DNA from: Atopobium sp. UBA6362
GTDB lineage: Bacteria > Actinomycetota > Coriobacteriia > Coriobacteriales > Atopobiaceae
Assembly: GCA_002440065.1 (NCBI GenBank)
Contig: DJRK01000131.1
Location: forward strand, 12,974-34,427
DNA length: 21,454 nucleotides
Direction: 5' to 3'
Part shown: positions 7,791-15,516 of the stretch, in pieces
Layout: every line of letters begins with the position of its first letter
How positions within the stretch are numbered: the first letter of the stretch is position 1
The notes under the pieces: generated by a model
Database searches by the model: none
Seen by the model: the letters and a program-made list of their open reading frames with translations, nothing else
Told to the model about the DNA's origin: nothing
Position numbers and translations under genes: made by a program

Positions 7791-8412
7791 GGTCGGCCGC
7801 CTTCCAACCGCGAGCCTCGTGGGAGCCCCACCACTCGTCGACCGCGCGGGCAAGGTCGCCGGGCCCGCCGGAGTTGTCCAGCAGCGCCGTCGCATGCTCG
7901 CGAAGGTACCGATCGCTCGGCTGGTTCGCCGCGCGCCGATCGAAGTCGGCGACGCTCATGCCCCGGCCCTGCGCGCGCACGCGGCGCACCTCCAGCGGCA
8001 CGTCCACCACCAGGATCTCGTCGGCCAGGTTGAAGAGCGGCTCCATGCGGTCGAGCAGCGGCACCTCGACGACGCAGACGGCGGGCGCGACGGCGGCGCA
8101 GGCCTCCCCCTCCAGCATGCGCACAAGCATGCGGCGGATATAGGGCAGCTCAATCTGCTCGAGCCGCGCCGCGGACTCGGGGTCGGCGAACGCGCGGGAC
8201 GCGAGCAGGGGGCGCGAGATCTCGCCCGTCCGAGGGTCGACGAGGTCGTCGCCGAACTCTCGGGCGACCTCGGCGGCGCAGTCGGAGCCGGGCTCGAGCA
8301 CGGCTCGCGAAAGCTGGTCGAGGTCGATGCGCCAGGCGCCGCGGCGCTCGAGCTCGCGGGCCACGGAAGACTTGCCGGAGGCGATTCCGCCGGCGAGGAA
8401 GACGATATACAC
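7783..8412 (-). CDS. coaE: Dephospho-CoA kinase
   Basis: CoaE phosphorylates the 3'-hydroxyl of dephospho-CoA with ATP, the last step of coenzyme A synthesis, in the cytosol. The 209-residue length is normal. The P-loop GGIASGKS (8-15), the substrate-site aspartate in IDLDQLSR, VVEVPLLDRM and the lid region with QGRGMSVADFDRRAANQPS are all recognisable. The start is GTG at 8412, five bases after AGGGGG; no in-frame ATG exists nearby. The 3' end overlaps the transglycosylase gene by eight bases. Upstream lies a 9-bp inverted repeat and then the divergent tRNA-Val. Confidence 0.95.
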   Translation of the reverse strand: MYIVFLAGGIASGKSSVARELERRGAWRIDLDQLSRAVLEPGSDCAAEVAREFGDDLVDPRTGEISRPLLASRAFADPESAARLEQIELPYIRRMLVRMLEGEACAAVAPAVCVVEVPLLDRMEPLFNLADEILVVDVPLEVRRVRAQGRGMSVADFDRRAANQPSDRYLREHATALLDNSGGPGDLARAVDEWWGSHEARGWKAADHA

Positions 8413-8436
8413 GGATGCCCCCTAGTGCGTTTCGAG

Positions 8437-8464
8437 TGGATGCGGAGCGTCGCGACCGCATCCA
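8437..8464. repeat. Inverted repeat upstream of coaE
   Basis: TGGATGCGG (8437-8445) and CCGCATCCA (8456-8464) are perfectly complementary around a 10-base loop, 25 bases before the coaE GTG. It could be a hairpin in the coaE leader or a protein-binding site. The rest of 8413-8605 shows no gene: the short plus-strand frame 8477-8695 runs through the tRNA promoter. Confidence 0.45.
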
Positions 8465-8605
8465 AGGGAGGCGGCCGTGCGTGGGATAGCTATCTTCTCA
8501 CAACGGTGCCGGACTCCGGCCGCAAAGGGGCTTCTCGCCAGCATTTCCACGGTCCGCAAGCGGGCCGGCCACAGCCAGGCAACATGCCCTGCGCACTCGC
8601 GAGAA

Positions 8606-8653
8606 GATTTTTTAAAAAAGTACTTGCATCCCTCTAAGCCGTTCCTGTATATT
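8606..8653 (+). promoter_or_regulatory. tRNA-Val promoter with A/T-rich upstream tract
   Basis: TTGCAT (8624-8629) and TATATT (8648-8653) are separated by 18 bases and lie 33 bases before the tRNA 5' end. Just upstream is a run of T and A bases (ATTTTTTAAAAAAG, about 8607-8620), resembling an UP element of strong stable-RNA promoters and standing out in this GC-rich DNA. Confidence 0.75.
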
Positions 8654-8685
8654 ACTCCTTGCGCAAAACGCGCACCCCAAGCTTC

Positions 8686-8760
8686 GGGCGTTTAGCTCAG
8701 GGGGAGAGCGCTTCCCTGACACGGAAGAGGTCACAAGTTCAAATCTTGTAACGCCCACCA
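8686..8760 (+). tRNA. tRNA-Val (anticodon GAC)
   Basis: The cloverleaf folds by hand. The acceptor stem is GGGCGTT/AACGCCC and the D-arm is GCTC...GAGC. The anticodon stem CTTCC/GGAAG encloses loop CTGACAC with anticodon GAC at 8718-8720. The T-arm is ACAAG-TTCAAAT-CTTGT. The 3' CCA is encoded (8758-8760). GAC reads GTC and GTT valine codons; GTC is common in these genes. It is a single gene flanked by its own promoter and terminator. Confidence 0.97.
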
Positions 8761-8768
8761 AATGTTTT

Positions 8769-8803
8769 CACCCCGCCGGGAAGTCCCAGCGGGGTGTTTT
8801 CTT
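8769..8803 (+). terminator. Intrinsic terminator of tRNA-Val
   Basis: CACCCCGC (8769-8776) pairs with GCGGGGTG (8789-8796) across a 12-base loop and is followed by TTTTCTT, nine bases after the tRNA CCA. This is a standard rho-independent terminator. Confidence 0.9.
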
Positions 8804-8950
8804 ATCTCGCGGCTCCTCATCGGCCACCGCAAGCCGTTGCCCATCCCACCCACGCGCCCTACTCGTCCCGCGACATTTATGTCCGTCCCGCGCGGTAAGA
8901 TGGCTTCGCATGGCACGCAACCCGTCACAAGCCCGCCGCAAGGAGGCAGC

Positions 8951-10372
8951 ATGAACGAAGAAGAGCTCAAGCAGCGCGTCGACGCCTACGTCGACGAGGT
9001 CTGGGAAGACGTCGTCGAGGACATCCGCTCACTCGTGCGCATCGAGTCGGTCGAGGACCTGGAACACGCCGAGCCCGGCAAGCCCTGGGGCCCCAAATCA
9101 AACGAGGCCCTGGTAGAGGCCGAGAAGATCGCCTCTCGCCTCGGCCTGGACGTAACGGACCTCGACGGCTACATCGGCTACGCCGACCTCGCCGGCGCCT
9201 CCAAGGACTACATCGCGACCATCGCCCACACCGACATCGTCCCGCTGGGCCTCGGCTGGACCTTCCCCGCGCTCGACGTCACCCGCAAGGACGGCTACCT
9301 CATCGGCCGCGGCGTCCTGGACGACAAGGGCCCCTTCGTGCTGTCCCTCTACGCGGCGCACTTCTTCCGCCGCCAGGTCGAGGCAACCGGGCAGAAGCTC
9401 CCCTACACCCTGCGCTGCATCATCGGCAACAACGAGGAGACGAGCATGGGCGACGTGCCGTACTACCTCGCCCGCTGCCCCGAGCCGCTCTTCTGCTTCT
9501 CGCCCGACGCCGACTTCCCCGTGATCTGCGGCGAGAAGGGCGTCTACCAGGGCGAGTTCTCCACCAACGAGCCGGTCGCGAACGGCACGCTCGTGGAGCT
9601 CGACGGCGGCACCGTGGCGAACGCCATCCCCGGCCTCGCGACCGCGCTCGTGCGCGCCGACGCCGCGGGCCTGCCCGCCGCCGACCGCATCGAGGTCGAG
9701 GACGCGGGCGACGGACTCGCGCGCGTGAGCGCCCACGGCAAGGGCGGCCACGCCTCGCTGCCCGCGGGGACCGTCAACGCCATCGGCCTTCTTGCCCGCT
9801 ACCTGCTGGCGAACGGCCTCGTCGACGACGCCGCGAGGCCCTTCGTCGAGCTCCAGGTCGCCCTCACGCAGGACACCGACGGCTCGCACATCGGCCTCGC
9901 CACGGCGGACGAGAAGTTCGGCCCGCTCACCTGCATCGCCGGCACCGTCCGCACCAAGGACGGTCGCTTCTTCCAGACGATCGACACCCGCTACCCCACC
10001 TCCACCACGGGCGAGGCCGTCACGGAGCTCATGGGCGCCCTCGGCCGCGAGCACGGCTGCGGCTACCGCTGCCTCGAGGACAAGGTGCCCTTCTACATCG
10101 ACCCCAGCTCCCCGCAGATCCAGACCCTGCTCAAGACCTACGGCGAGTACACCGGTCGCGAGGCCCGCGCCTTCTGCATCGGCGGCGGCACCTACGCCCG
10201 CAAGTTCAAGTGCGCCTGCGCCTTCGGCCCCCACGAGACCAACGCCGACGAGCCGTCCTGGGTCGGCATGGAGCACGGCCCGGACGAGGGCGTCTCCGAG
10301 GAGGACCTCAAGCGCGCGCTCAAGATCTACATCGTGAGCATCGCCCGCCTCATGGAGCTCGACCTCGCATAA
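8951..10372 (+). CDS. M20-family metallopeptidase, PepV/Sapep-type dipeptidase
   Basis: The 473-residue cytosolic di-zinc peptidase most resembles PepV/Sapep (dipeptidase, carnosinase-like). Metal ligands and catalytic residues are visible: His93 and Asp95 in IAHTDIVPLG, Asp124 in GRGVLDDKGP, the Glu162-Glu163 pair in IGNNEETSMGD, Asp186/188 in FSPDADF, and the C-terminal His in GMEHGPDEGV. The lid domain between the two catalytic halves contains KGGHASLPAGT. It would hydrolyse dipeptides, probably for amino-acid supply; exact specificity is not readable. The frame opens at 8762 inside the tRNA terminator region. The ATG at 8951 directly follows AGGAGG and begins family homology. A bidirectional terminator follows 45 bases after the stop. 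Confidence 0.92.
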   Translation: MNEEELKQRVDAYVDEVWEDVVEDIRSLVRIESVEDLEHAEPGKPWGPKSNEALVEAEKIASRLGLDVTDLDGYIGYADLAGASKDYIATIAHTDIVPLGLGWTFPALDVTRKDGYLIGRGVLDDKGPFVLSLYAAHFFRRQVEATGQKLPYTLRCIIGNNEETSMGDVPYYLARCPEPLFCFSPDADFPVICGEKGVYQGEFSTNEPVANGTLVELDGGTVANAIPGLATALVRADAAGLPAADRIEVEDAGDGLARVSAHGKGGHASLPAGTVNAIGLLARYLLANGLVDDAARPFVELQVALTQDTDGSHIGLATADEKFGPLTCIAGTVRTKDGRFFQTIDTRYPTSTTGEAVTELMGALGREHGCGYRCLEDKVPFYIDPSSPQIQTLLKTYGEYTGREARAFCIGGGTYARKFKCACAFGPHETNADEPSWVGMEHGPDEGVSEEDLKRALKIYIVSIARLMELDLA

Positions 10373-10417
10373 CGGCCCGGCGCACGCCCGTCGCGCAGCC
10401 GCCCATGACCCATCTAC

Positions 10418-10454
10418 AAAGAAGACCGCCCATCTGGACGGTCTTCTTTCTTTC
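10418..10454. terminator. Bidirectional terminator between dipeptidase and membrane-protein genes
   Basis: An 11-bp perfect stem, AAAGAAGACCG (10418-10428) and CGGTCTTCTTT (10439-10449), has a 10-base loop. The A/T-rich stem ends place T-rich sequence after the hairpin on both strands (TTTCTTTC on plus). It serves the two convergent genes ending at 10372 and 10457. Confidence 0.85.
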
Positions 10455-10456
10455 CC

Positions 10457-11368
10457 CTATTGCGCGGCGATCATCCGCTTGTCCTCGAGCTCGCGCGGCT
10501 GCCGCCAAACCTTCCACGCCAGCCAGGTGCAGCTGCCCATATAAAGAAGGTCGAGCAGCACATCGATGCTCGGCGCCCCGAGCTCGGACGCGGCGACGAT
10601 CCCCCCGACCACGCGCGCCGCGTCGAGCGCGACCGCGATGACCGAGACGGCGAAGAACGGCACGATCTTCTCGGGACGGTTCGAGCCCCAGATGCCGAGC
10701 GCTCCCACGCCGATGTTCACGGCCGCCGCCACGCCGTTCGACACGAGCGCCACCAGGGCCGACTGTTCGTCCAGCCCCAGCTCGTCCAGCATCGAGGCGT
10801 TGCCGGCGGCATACAGCGCGATCGACGCGATCCCCACGACGACGGCCACGAGGGCGCCCTTCACGATGATGATCTCGGCCAGGAGGTGGAGGGTGCGCTG
10901 TCGGCCGGTGCGCAGGAACACCTCGCCCTTCACGCCCGCCTCGTGCTCCTGGGCGACCTTGTCGGCCAGGGTCGAGCACACGAGGACGTAGGTCACGGTG
11001 CTCGCGAGCACCACGGGGTTAAAGAGGATGAACATGCCCATGCCCCAGCCCCACACGATCGCCACGAGCAGCACGAGGCCGACGAAGTAGCACAGGAAGC
11101 GGTAGGGCCCCACGCGCGAGGCGTCGTCGGCCGCCTTGAGGCCCAGGTAGGCGGTCAGGAGGAGCAGCGCCGCCGCCGCGAGGATGATGCCGCCGTAGGT
11201 GAGCACGGTCCACATGCCCTCGTTCGCGAGCCCCAGGCGGTCCCCATAGAGAAAGACGAGCCCGGCGCCCAGCAGCACGAGCCCGCCCAGGATCGCCATG
11301 ATGGCCGAGACGACGCGCAGCGTGACCTGCGCAGGGGTCCGGGGCACAGAGGGCCTGACGTCGCTCAT
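10457..11368 (-). CDS. Polytopic membrane protein of unknown function
   Basis: I do not recognise this 303-residue protein. By eye it has about eight hydrophobic segments: roughly 17-42, 53-77, 88-108, 110-133, 158-186, 203-227, 234-259 and 268-287. A charged cytosolic-type loop (about 134-157, AQEHEAGVKGEVFLRTGRQR) splits it into two groups of four. There are no obvious catalytic or ion-binding motifs, and the C-terminus is short and charged (REDED-like, ending MIAAQ). The ATG at 11368 has GAAGGAG six bases upstream. A TATACT -10-like box (11404-11409, minus strand) lies about 36 bases before the ATG with only a weak -35, so it is probably transcribed on its own rather than with the NAD operon, whose last gene ends 67 bases upstream. 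Confidence 0.8.
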   Translation of the reverse strand: MSDVRPSVPRTPAQVTLRVVSAIMAILGGLVLLGAGLVFLYGDRLGLANEGMWTVLTYGGIILAAAALLLLTAYLGLKAADDASRVGPYRFLCYFVGLVLLVAIVWGWGMGMFILFNPVVLASTVTYVLVCSTLADKVAQEHEAGVKGEVFLRTGRQRTLHLLAEIIIVKGALVAVVVGIASIALYAAGNASMLDELGLDEQSALVALVSNGVAAAVNIGVGALGIWGSNRPEKIVPFFAVSVIAVALDAARVVGGIVAASELGAPSIDVLLDLLYMGSCTWLAWKVWRQPRELEDKRMIAAQ

Positions 11369-11435
11369 GGCAGCTCCTTCGATCGGGGTTCGGCTCTTAA
11401 GCGAGTATACCCGTACCCCGCGTCGCAGGCAGGCC

Positions 11436-12020
11436 CTAGGCGCGCAGGTCGGGGCCTTGACCGAACTCCTCGACCTCGTAGTCGCTCAGCTGCGCCAGGA
11501 AGCCCTTCTCGGCGAGGGCGCGCTCGATGTCGTCGAGGGCCTCCTCGGAGTCGGCGGTCACGTGGTGGAAGTGGTACCCGCTCGTGATGAGCATGAGCGG
11601 CGAGGACTTCCCGCTGCGGATCTGCTCCATGTAATGGGCGACGTCCCGGCGGCTCGCGATCCCCAGCTCGCAGGAGAGCTTCCCGTACACGCGGTGGTTC
11701 ACGAGGACGTCGCGCACGTGCCCGCCCAGGTCAACGATGCAGTCGAGCTCCTCGGGGGTCTGGTCCACGGTATGGTGGCACTTGAACAGCCTGCTCGGCC
11801 GCGTCGCCTCGCGCTCGAGCACATAGCCGCGGTTCGTCGAGTGGATGGGCCAGCCCTGCGTGCGGAGAAGAGCCATGTCCTGCACGATCACCTGGCGGGA
11901 GACCCCCTCCTCCCGGGCGATCGCCGCGCCGGAGAGCGGCGCCTCCGCCACCGAGAGCGCGCCCAGGATCTTCTCGCGCCGCTTGTCGCCCGCGGACGGG
12001 GCCGCCGCGTTCCCGGTCAC
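11436..12020 (-). CDS. niaR: NiaR-type nicotinate-responsive transcriptional repressor (HTH + 3H domain)
   Basis: The 194-residue protein has an N-terminal winged HTH (about 12-68, REKILGALS...SRQVIVQDMALLR) and a C-terminal 3H domain. That domain contains KCHHTVDQTPEE (80-91), LGGHVRDVLVNHRVYG (98-113) and SGYHFHHV (147-154). The histidines and acidic residues match the family's metal and ligand site. NiaR/YrxA represses NAD synthesis and niacin uptake genes when nicotinic acid is plentiful. The start is GTG at 12020, overlapping the nadC stop as GTGA, so translation is coupled to nadC. The frame is open back to 12278, but the upstream part shadows nadC. As the last gene of the operon it probably regulates, it would form a negative autoregulatory loop. 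Confidence 0.9.
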   Translation of the reverse strand: MTGNAAAPSAGDKRREKILGALSVAEAPLSGAAIAREEGVSRQVIVQDMALLRTQGWPIHSTNRGYVLEREATRPSRLFKCHHTVDQTPEELDCIVDLGGHVRDVLVNHRVYGKLSCELGIASRRDVAHYMEQIRSGKSSPLMLITSGYHFHHVTADSEEALDDIERALAEKGFLAQLSDYEVEEFGQGPDLRA

Positions 12021-12871
12021 GAGAGGACCTCGAGGTGCTTGAGCGACAGGTCGAGAATACCCGCGGAGTGCGTGAGCGCGCCGCACGAGACGATGTCCAC
12101 GCCCAGGTCGGCGTACTCGGCGGCGTTCTCGGCGCACACGTTGCCGGAGGCCTCCGTGGTCGCGCGGCCATCGATCAGGGCGACCGCCGCCGCCATGTCC
12201 CCATGGCTCATGTTGTCGAGCATGATGATGTCGGCGCCGGCCTCCACGGCCTCGCGCACCATGTCCAGCGACTCGCACTCGACCTCGACCTTGGCGACGA
12301 AGGGCGCCGTCGCACGCGCCGCAGCGACGGCCTGGGCGACCCCGCCCGCGGCGTCGATGTGGTTGTCCTTGAGCATCACCGCGTCCGAAAGGCCGTAGCG
12401 GTGCAGGTGCCCGCCGCCCAAGCGCACGGCCTCGCGCTCAAAGAGCCTCATGCCCGGCGTCGTCTTGCGCGTGCACACGAGGCGCGTGCCCGAGCCCTCG
12501 AGCACGCGGGCGATCCTCGCGGTATAGGTCGCGATGCCGCTCATGCGCTGGAGGTAGTTCAGGGCCACGCGCTCGCCCTCGAGCAACGCCCGCACGTCGC
12601 CCGTGACGTTCGCCAGGTGCTGACCCTCGTGCACGTCGTCCCCGTCCGCGACCAGCAGCTCCACGTGGCTCTGGGGGTCGATGAGCGAGAAGACCCGCGC
12701 GAAGACCGCGAGCCCCGCGATCACACCGTCCTGCTTGCAGATGAGCCGCACCCGCCCGGGGCGCGGCTTGGGCATCACGGCCATCGTGCTGACGTCGCCG
12801 AAGGGCATGTCCTCCTTCAGCGCGGCCACGATCGCCTCGTCCATCTGTAATTGAACCATCGGATCTGTCAT
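12017..12871 (-). CDS. nadC: Nicotinate-nucleotide pyrophosphorylase (carboxylating), quinolinate phosphoribosyltransferase
   Basis: NadC converts quinolinate and PRPP to nicotinate mononucleotide, CO2 and pyrophosphate, the step where de novo NAD synthesis joins the common pathway. The 284-residue protein shows the family N-terminus (ALKEDMPFGDVST), CKQDGVIAGL, the active-site segments LNYLQRMSGIAT, CTRKTTPGMR, GGGHLHRYGLSDAVMLKDNH and VEVECES, and ends in GVDIVSCGALTHS, typical of the type II fold. The ATG at 12871 has GAGGAGG eight bases upstream. It starts 24 bases after nadB ends and overlaps niaR by four bases. Confidence 0.97.
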   Translation of the reverse strand: MTDPMVQLQMDEAIVAALKEDMPFGDVSTMAVMPKPRPGRVRLICKQDGVIAGLAVFARVFSLIDPQSHVELLVADGDDVHEGQHLANVTGDVRALLEGERVALNYLQRMSGIATYTARIARVLEGSGTRLVCTRKTTPGMRLFEREAVRLGGGHLHRYGLSDAVMLKDNHIDAAGGVAQAVAAARATAPFVAKVEVECESLDMVREAVEAGADIIMLDNMSHGDMAAAVALIDGRATTEASGNVCAENAAEYADLGVDIVSCGALTHSAGILDLSLKHLEVLS

Positions 12872-12895
12872 GTCGAGCGCCTCCTCAAGCGATCG

Positions 12896-14209
12896 CTACT
12901 TTGCCGCCACTTCGTCGATGCCGCACAGAAGGCTCACGTCCGTCACGTCGCGCGACCCCGCGATGAAGCGGCTCCGCGCGCACGCGGCGCTCGCGAGCTG
13001 CGCCGACGTGTCGGCCTCAAAGCGATCGCGCATGATCTTGTCGGCCGCCCTCTGGGCAAAGACGAGCCCTTCGAGCAGGCTGTTCGACGCCAGGCGGTTG
13101 CGCCCGTGCACCCCGTTGCAGCACGTCTCGCCCGCGGCGAAGAGGTGCGGCAGCGTCGTCTCGGAATCGCTGTTCACGTGGATTCCGCCCATGAAATAGT
13201 GCTGCGCCGGGACCACCGGGACGGGCTCCTTGAAGATGTCGTAACCCTCCTCGCGGCACTGCTCCGTGATGTGCGTGAAGTGGTTCGCGATCTCGTCGCG
13301 GGCGACCCGCTCGAAGGAGAGCCACACGTGCTCGGCGCCGGTCTTCTTCATCTCGGCCAGGATGTTGCCCGTCACCACGTCGCGCGGCTGCAGCTCGTCG
13401 CAGAAGCGCTCGCCGGCGTCGTTGAGCAGGATCGCGCCCTCGCCGCGCGCCGACTCGCTGATGAGGAAGCTGCGCCCGGGTTTTTGCGTCCAGAGCGTCG
13501 TGGGGTGGATCTGCACGTAGTCCATGTGCTCGAGAAGGACGCCGTGCTCGGCCGCGATCCTGCAGCCGTCGCCCGTGAGGCAGGGGAAGTTCGTCGAGTG
13601 CTTGTACAGGCCGCCGATGCCGCCCGTCGCCATCACGGTCGCGTCGGCGTTGATGACGAGCTTGTCGCCCGCCTCGTCCTCGGCGACCATGCCGCGGCAG
13701 ACGCGCCTGCCGCGCTCGTCGAAGCCCTCGATGATGTCGGTCATCGTCGTGTGCTCGAGGATGCGGGCGTTGGGCAGCCGGCGCACGCACTCCAAGAGGT
13801 GCGTCGTGATCTCCTCGCCCGTGATGTCCTCGTGGTAGACGATGCGCGGGCGGGAGTGCGCGCCCTCGCGCGTGTAGTCCAGGCTCCCGTCCTCCTTGCG
13901 GGCGAAGCGGACGCCGCGCTTGATGAGGTCCTCGATGATCGGCCGGCTCGCGCGGATCATCATGTCCACGCTCTCCAGGCGGTTCTCGTAGTGGCCCGCG
14001 CGCAGCGTGTCCTCAAAGAACGCCTCGTAGTCGTCGGGATCGTGCAGGACGCAGATCCCGCCCTGGGCGAGCATCGAGTCGCAGCTCGCCACGTCCTCCT
14101 TGGAAAGAAGCACGACGTTGAGCGCGTGCGGGAGGTTGAGCGCGCAGTACAGGCCTGCCACGCCGCACCCGGCTATGACGACGTCGCAATCGATGGTCTT
14201 TGTGGACAT
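12896..14209 (-). CDS. nadB: L-aspartate oxidase, short form
   Basis: NadB oxidises L-aspartate to iminoaspartate using FAD, feeding NadA; in anaerobes fumarate can be the electron acceptor. Visible are the dinucleotide motif VIAGCGVAGL (11-20), SKEDVASCDSMLAQGGI, MATGGIGGLY, VQIHPTTL, the substrate-site SESARGEGA, and the C-terminal FAD-contact motif GVHGRNRLASNSLLEGLVF. The 437-residue length is about 100 shorter than E. coli NadB (about 540). The missing part is the C-terminal helical domain shared with succinate dehydrogenase/fumarate reductase flavoproteins, since little follows AQRAADKIM. All recognisable active-site motifs remain, so it is probably functional. The start at 14209 has an AAGGGA/AGAAG purine stretch but no perfect ribosome site. 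It lies 55 bases after nadA. Confidence 0.95.
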   Translation of the reverse strand: MSTKTIDCDVVIAGCGVAGLYCALNLPHALNVVLLSKEDVASCDSMLAQGGICVLHDPDDYEAFFEDTLRAGHYENRLESVDMMIRASRPIIEDLIKRGVRFARKEDGSLDYTREGAHSRPRIVYHEDITGEEITTHLLECVRRLPNARILEHTTMTDIIEGFDERGRRVCRGMVAEDEAGDKLVINADATVMATGGIGGLYKHSTNFPCLTGDGCRIAAEHGVLLEHMDYVQIHPTTLWTQKPGRSFLISESARGEGAILLNDAGERFCDELQPRDVVTGNILAEMKKTGAEHVWLSFERVARDEIANHFTHITEQCREEGYDIFKEPVPVVPAQHYFMGGIHVNSDSETTLPHLFAAGETCCNGVHGRNRLASNSLLEGLVFAQRAADKIMRDRFEADTSAQLASAACARSRFIAGSRDVTDVSLLCGIDEVAAK

Positions 14210-14264
14210 CTTCTATCTCGCTTCCCTTTCCGGGCCCCGCGGCCTCGGACGCGTATCCAATGGG

Positions 14265-15191
14265 CTACTTCGCGTAATCGAGCATGAGCGAGAGCGCCTT
14301 GGTCGAGCCGCTCGCCACCTCGTCGCTCGGGAGCCCCACCTCGCCGGAGCCGTCGCGCAGGCAGGCGAGGACCTTCTCGGCGGTCACGCGCGCCATGTTG
14401 GGGCAGATGGGGGTCGTCGCGGGAAACCAGAAGCGCTTCCCTGAGCCCGCCGTCTGCGCCTCGAGCTCGTGAATCACCCCGTGGACCGTGCACACGATGA
14501 AGTCCTTCGCGTCGGAGGCAGCGGCATCGGCGATGATCTGCGAGGTGGAGCCCACGAAATCGGCCTCCTTGAGCACCCAGTCTCCGCACTCGGGGTGTGC
14601 GAGCACGCGCGCGCCCGGATGCTCGCGGCGGGCCGCCTCGACCTCGGCGAGCTCGATCGCCTCGTGCGTCGGGCAGAAGCCGTCGTTCAGGATGACGTTC
14701 TTCTCGGGGACTTGGAGGGCGACGTAGTGGCCCAGGTTCATGTCGGGGATGAAGAGCACGTTGTGCTGCGGGAGCGCGCGGACGATCTTCACCGCGTTGG
14801 AAGATGTCACGCACACGTCCGACCAGGCCTTCATCTGGCTCGTCGAGTTCACGTAGCACGCGACAGCCAGGTCGTCCCCGTACTTGGCGCGCGCCGCGTC
14901 GATCGTGGCCTTCTGCACCATATGCGCCATGGGGCAGTCGGCCGTGGGCTCGGGCATGAGGACGCGCTTGTCCGGGGAGAGCAGCTTTGCGCTCTCCGCC
15001 ATGAAGTGGACGCCGCAGAAGATGAGCGTCTTGCAGTCGAGCGTCGCCGCCTTCTTCGAGAGGAAAAACGAGTCGCCGACGTAGTCCGCGAGCTCCTGGG
15101 CCTCCGGCGTCACGTAATAGTGCGCCAGGATCACCGCGTCCTGCTCGCGCTTGAGGCGCTCGACCTCAGCGCGCAACTGCTCGTCAACCAT
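14265..15191 (-). CDS. nadA: Quinolinate synthase A (4Fe-4S)
   Basis: NadA condenses iminoaspartate with dihydroxyacetone phosphate to make quinolinate and needs a 4Fe-4S cluster. The 308-residue protein carries three cysteines with the family spacing: C86 in ADCPMA, C173 in DGFCPTHE, and C263 in PICPNM. ILAHYYVTPE (21-30), GVHFMAESAK (60-69), YVNST and FIPDMNLGHYV are the substrate-binding family motifs. The frame opens at 15287 upstream of the likely promoter. The ATG at 15191 has GAGGGG seven bases upstream and leaves normal spacing for a leader, so I chose it. It is first in the nadABC-niaR operon. Confidence 0.96.
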   Translation of the reverse strand: MVDEQLRAEVERLKREQDAVILAHYYVTPEAQELADYVGDSFFLSKKAATLDCKTLIFCGVHFMAESAKLLSPDKRVLMPEPTADCPMAHMVQKATIDAARAKYGDDLAVACYVNSTSQMKAWSDVCVTSSNAVKIVRALPQHNVLFIPDMNLGHYVALQVPEKNVILNDGFCPTHEAIELAEVEAARREHPGARVLAHPECGDWVLKEADFVGSTSQIIADAAASDAKDFIVCTVHGVIHELEAQTAGSGKRFWFPATTPICPNMARVTAEKVLACLRDGSGEVGLPSDEVASGSTKALSLMLDYAK

Positions 15192-15246
15192 GCCATGTCC
15201 CCTCGTCCAAGGCCGACCCCGCCGGCCCGTTTTTGCAACGGTTAGC

Positions 15247-15275
15247 AGTATGGCACTTGACTTTACATGTGACAA
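15247..15275 (-). promoter_or_regulatory. nadA promoter, possible NiaR target
   Basis: On the minus strand TTGTCA (15270-15275) and CATACT (15247-15252) are 17 bases apart and place transcription start about 45-50 bases before the nadA ATG. The spacer and flank carry ACTTGAC, ACATGT and GACAAGAC elements (15255-15279), a partly symmetrical A/T-rich patch where a repressor such as NiaR could bind. The promoter spacing is seen; the operator is inference. Confidence 0.6.
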
Positions 15276-15342
15276 GACAGTAAGCAAATCGTTCAGGCGG
15301 CCCTTTGCAAACCCTCCGGACCGCTCATTTGGCCCTTAACCT

Positions 15343-15474
15343 ACAAACTTCGAGATTTGTTTGATTTACACGGCATATCTAAGTATCCGTCGCTCAAATC
15401 ATGGCCAAATAGCCACATACAGTCCTCTCAATACTCCTTCAACTCATGCAAATCAAACAAATCTCGGACTTTGT
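15343..15474. repeat. Nested-hairpin element, copy 1 (132 bp)
   Basis: The ends are inverted repeats: CGAGATTTGTTTGATTT at 15351-15367 pairs with AAATCAAACAAATCTCG at 15450-15466. The outermost bases ACAAA...TTTGT also pair, with two mismatches between. Inside, AAGTAT near 15380 and ATACT near 15431 pair weakly. The copy at 16726-16855 has the same termini, length, orientation and inner-flank sequence but a different apical part. This looks like a MITE-type or structured-RNA repeat. It lies between the nadA promoter and the divergent ORF at 15517. No transposase is encoded and no clear target duplication is visible. Confidence 0.85.
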
Positions 15475-15516
15475 GTCGCGGCCCCCTGCACAGCGCGCAT
15501 GTGATAGCGTTCTACC

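Noticed and set aside
8477..8695. Plus-strand 72-codon frame before tRNA-Val
   Set aside because: It runs through the tRNA promoter into the tRNA and has no homology-like features.
9098..10276. 392-codon minus-strand open frame opposite the dipeptidase
   Set aside because: Low-complexity Ala/Gly/Val/Arg translation antisense to a well-supported M20 peptidase.
12021..12278. Longer niaR starting upstream inside nadC
   Set aside because: The extra residues shadow nadC and lie ahead of the HTH; the GTG at 12020 overlapping the nadC stop is the natural start.
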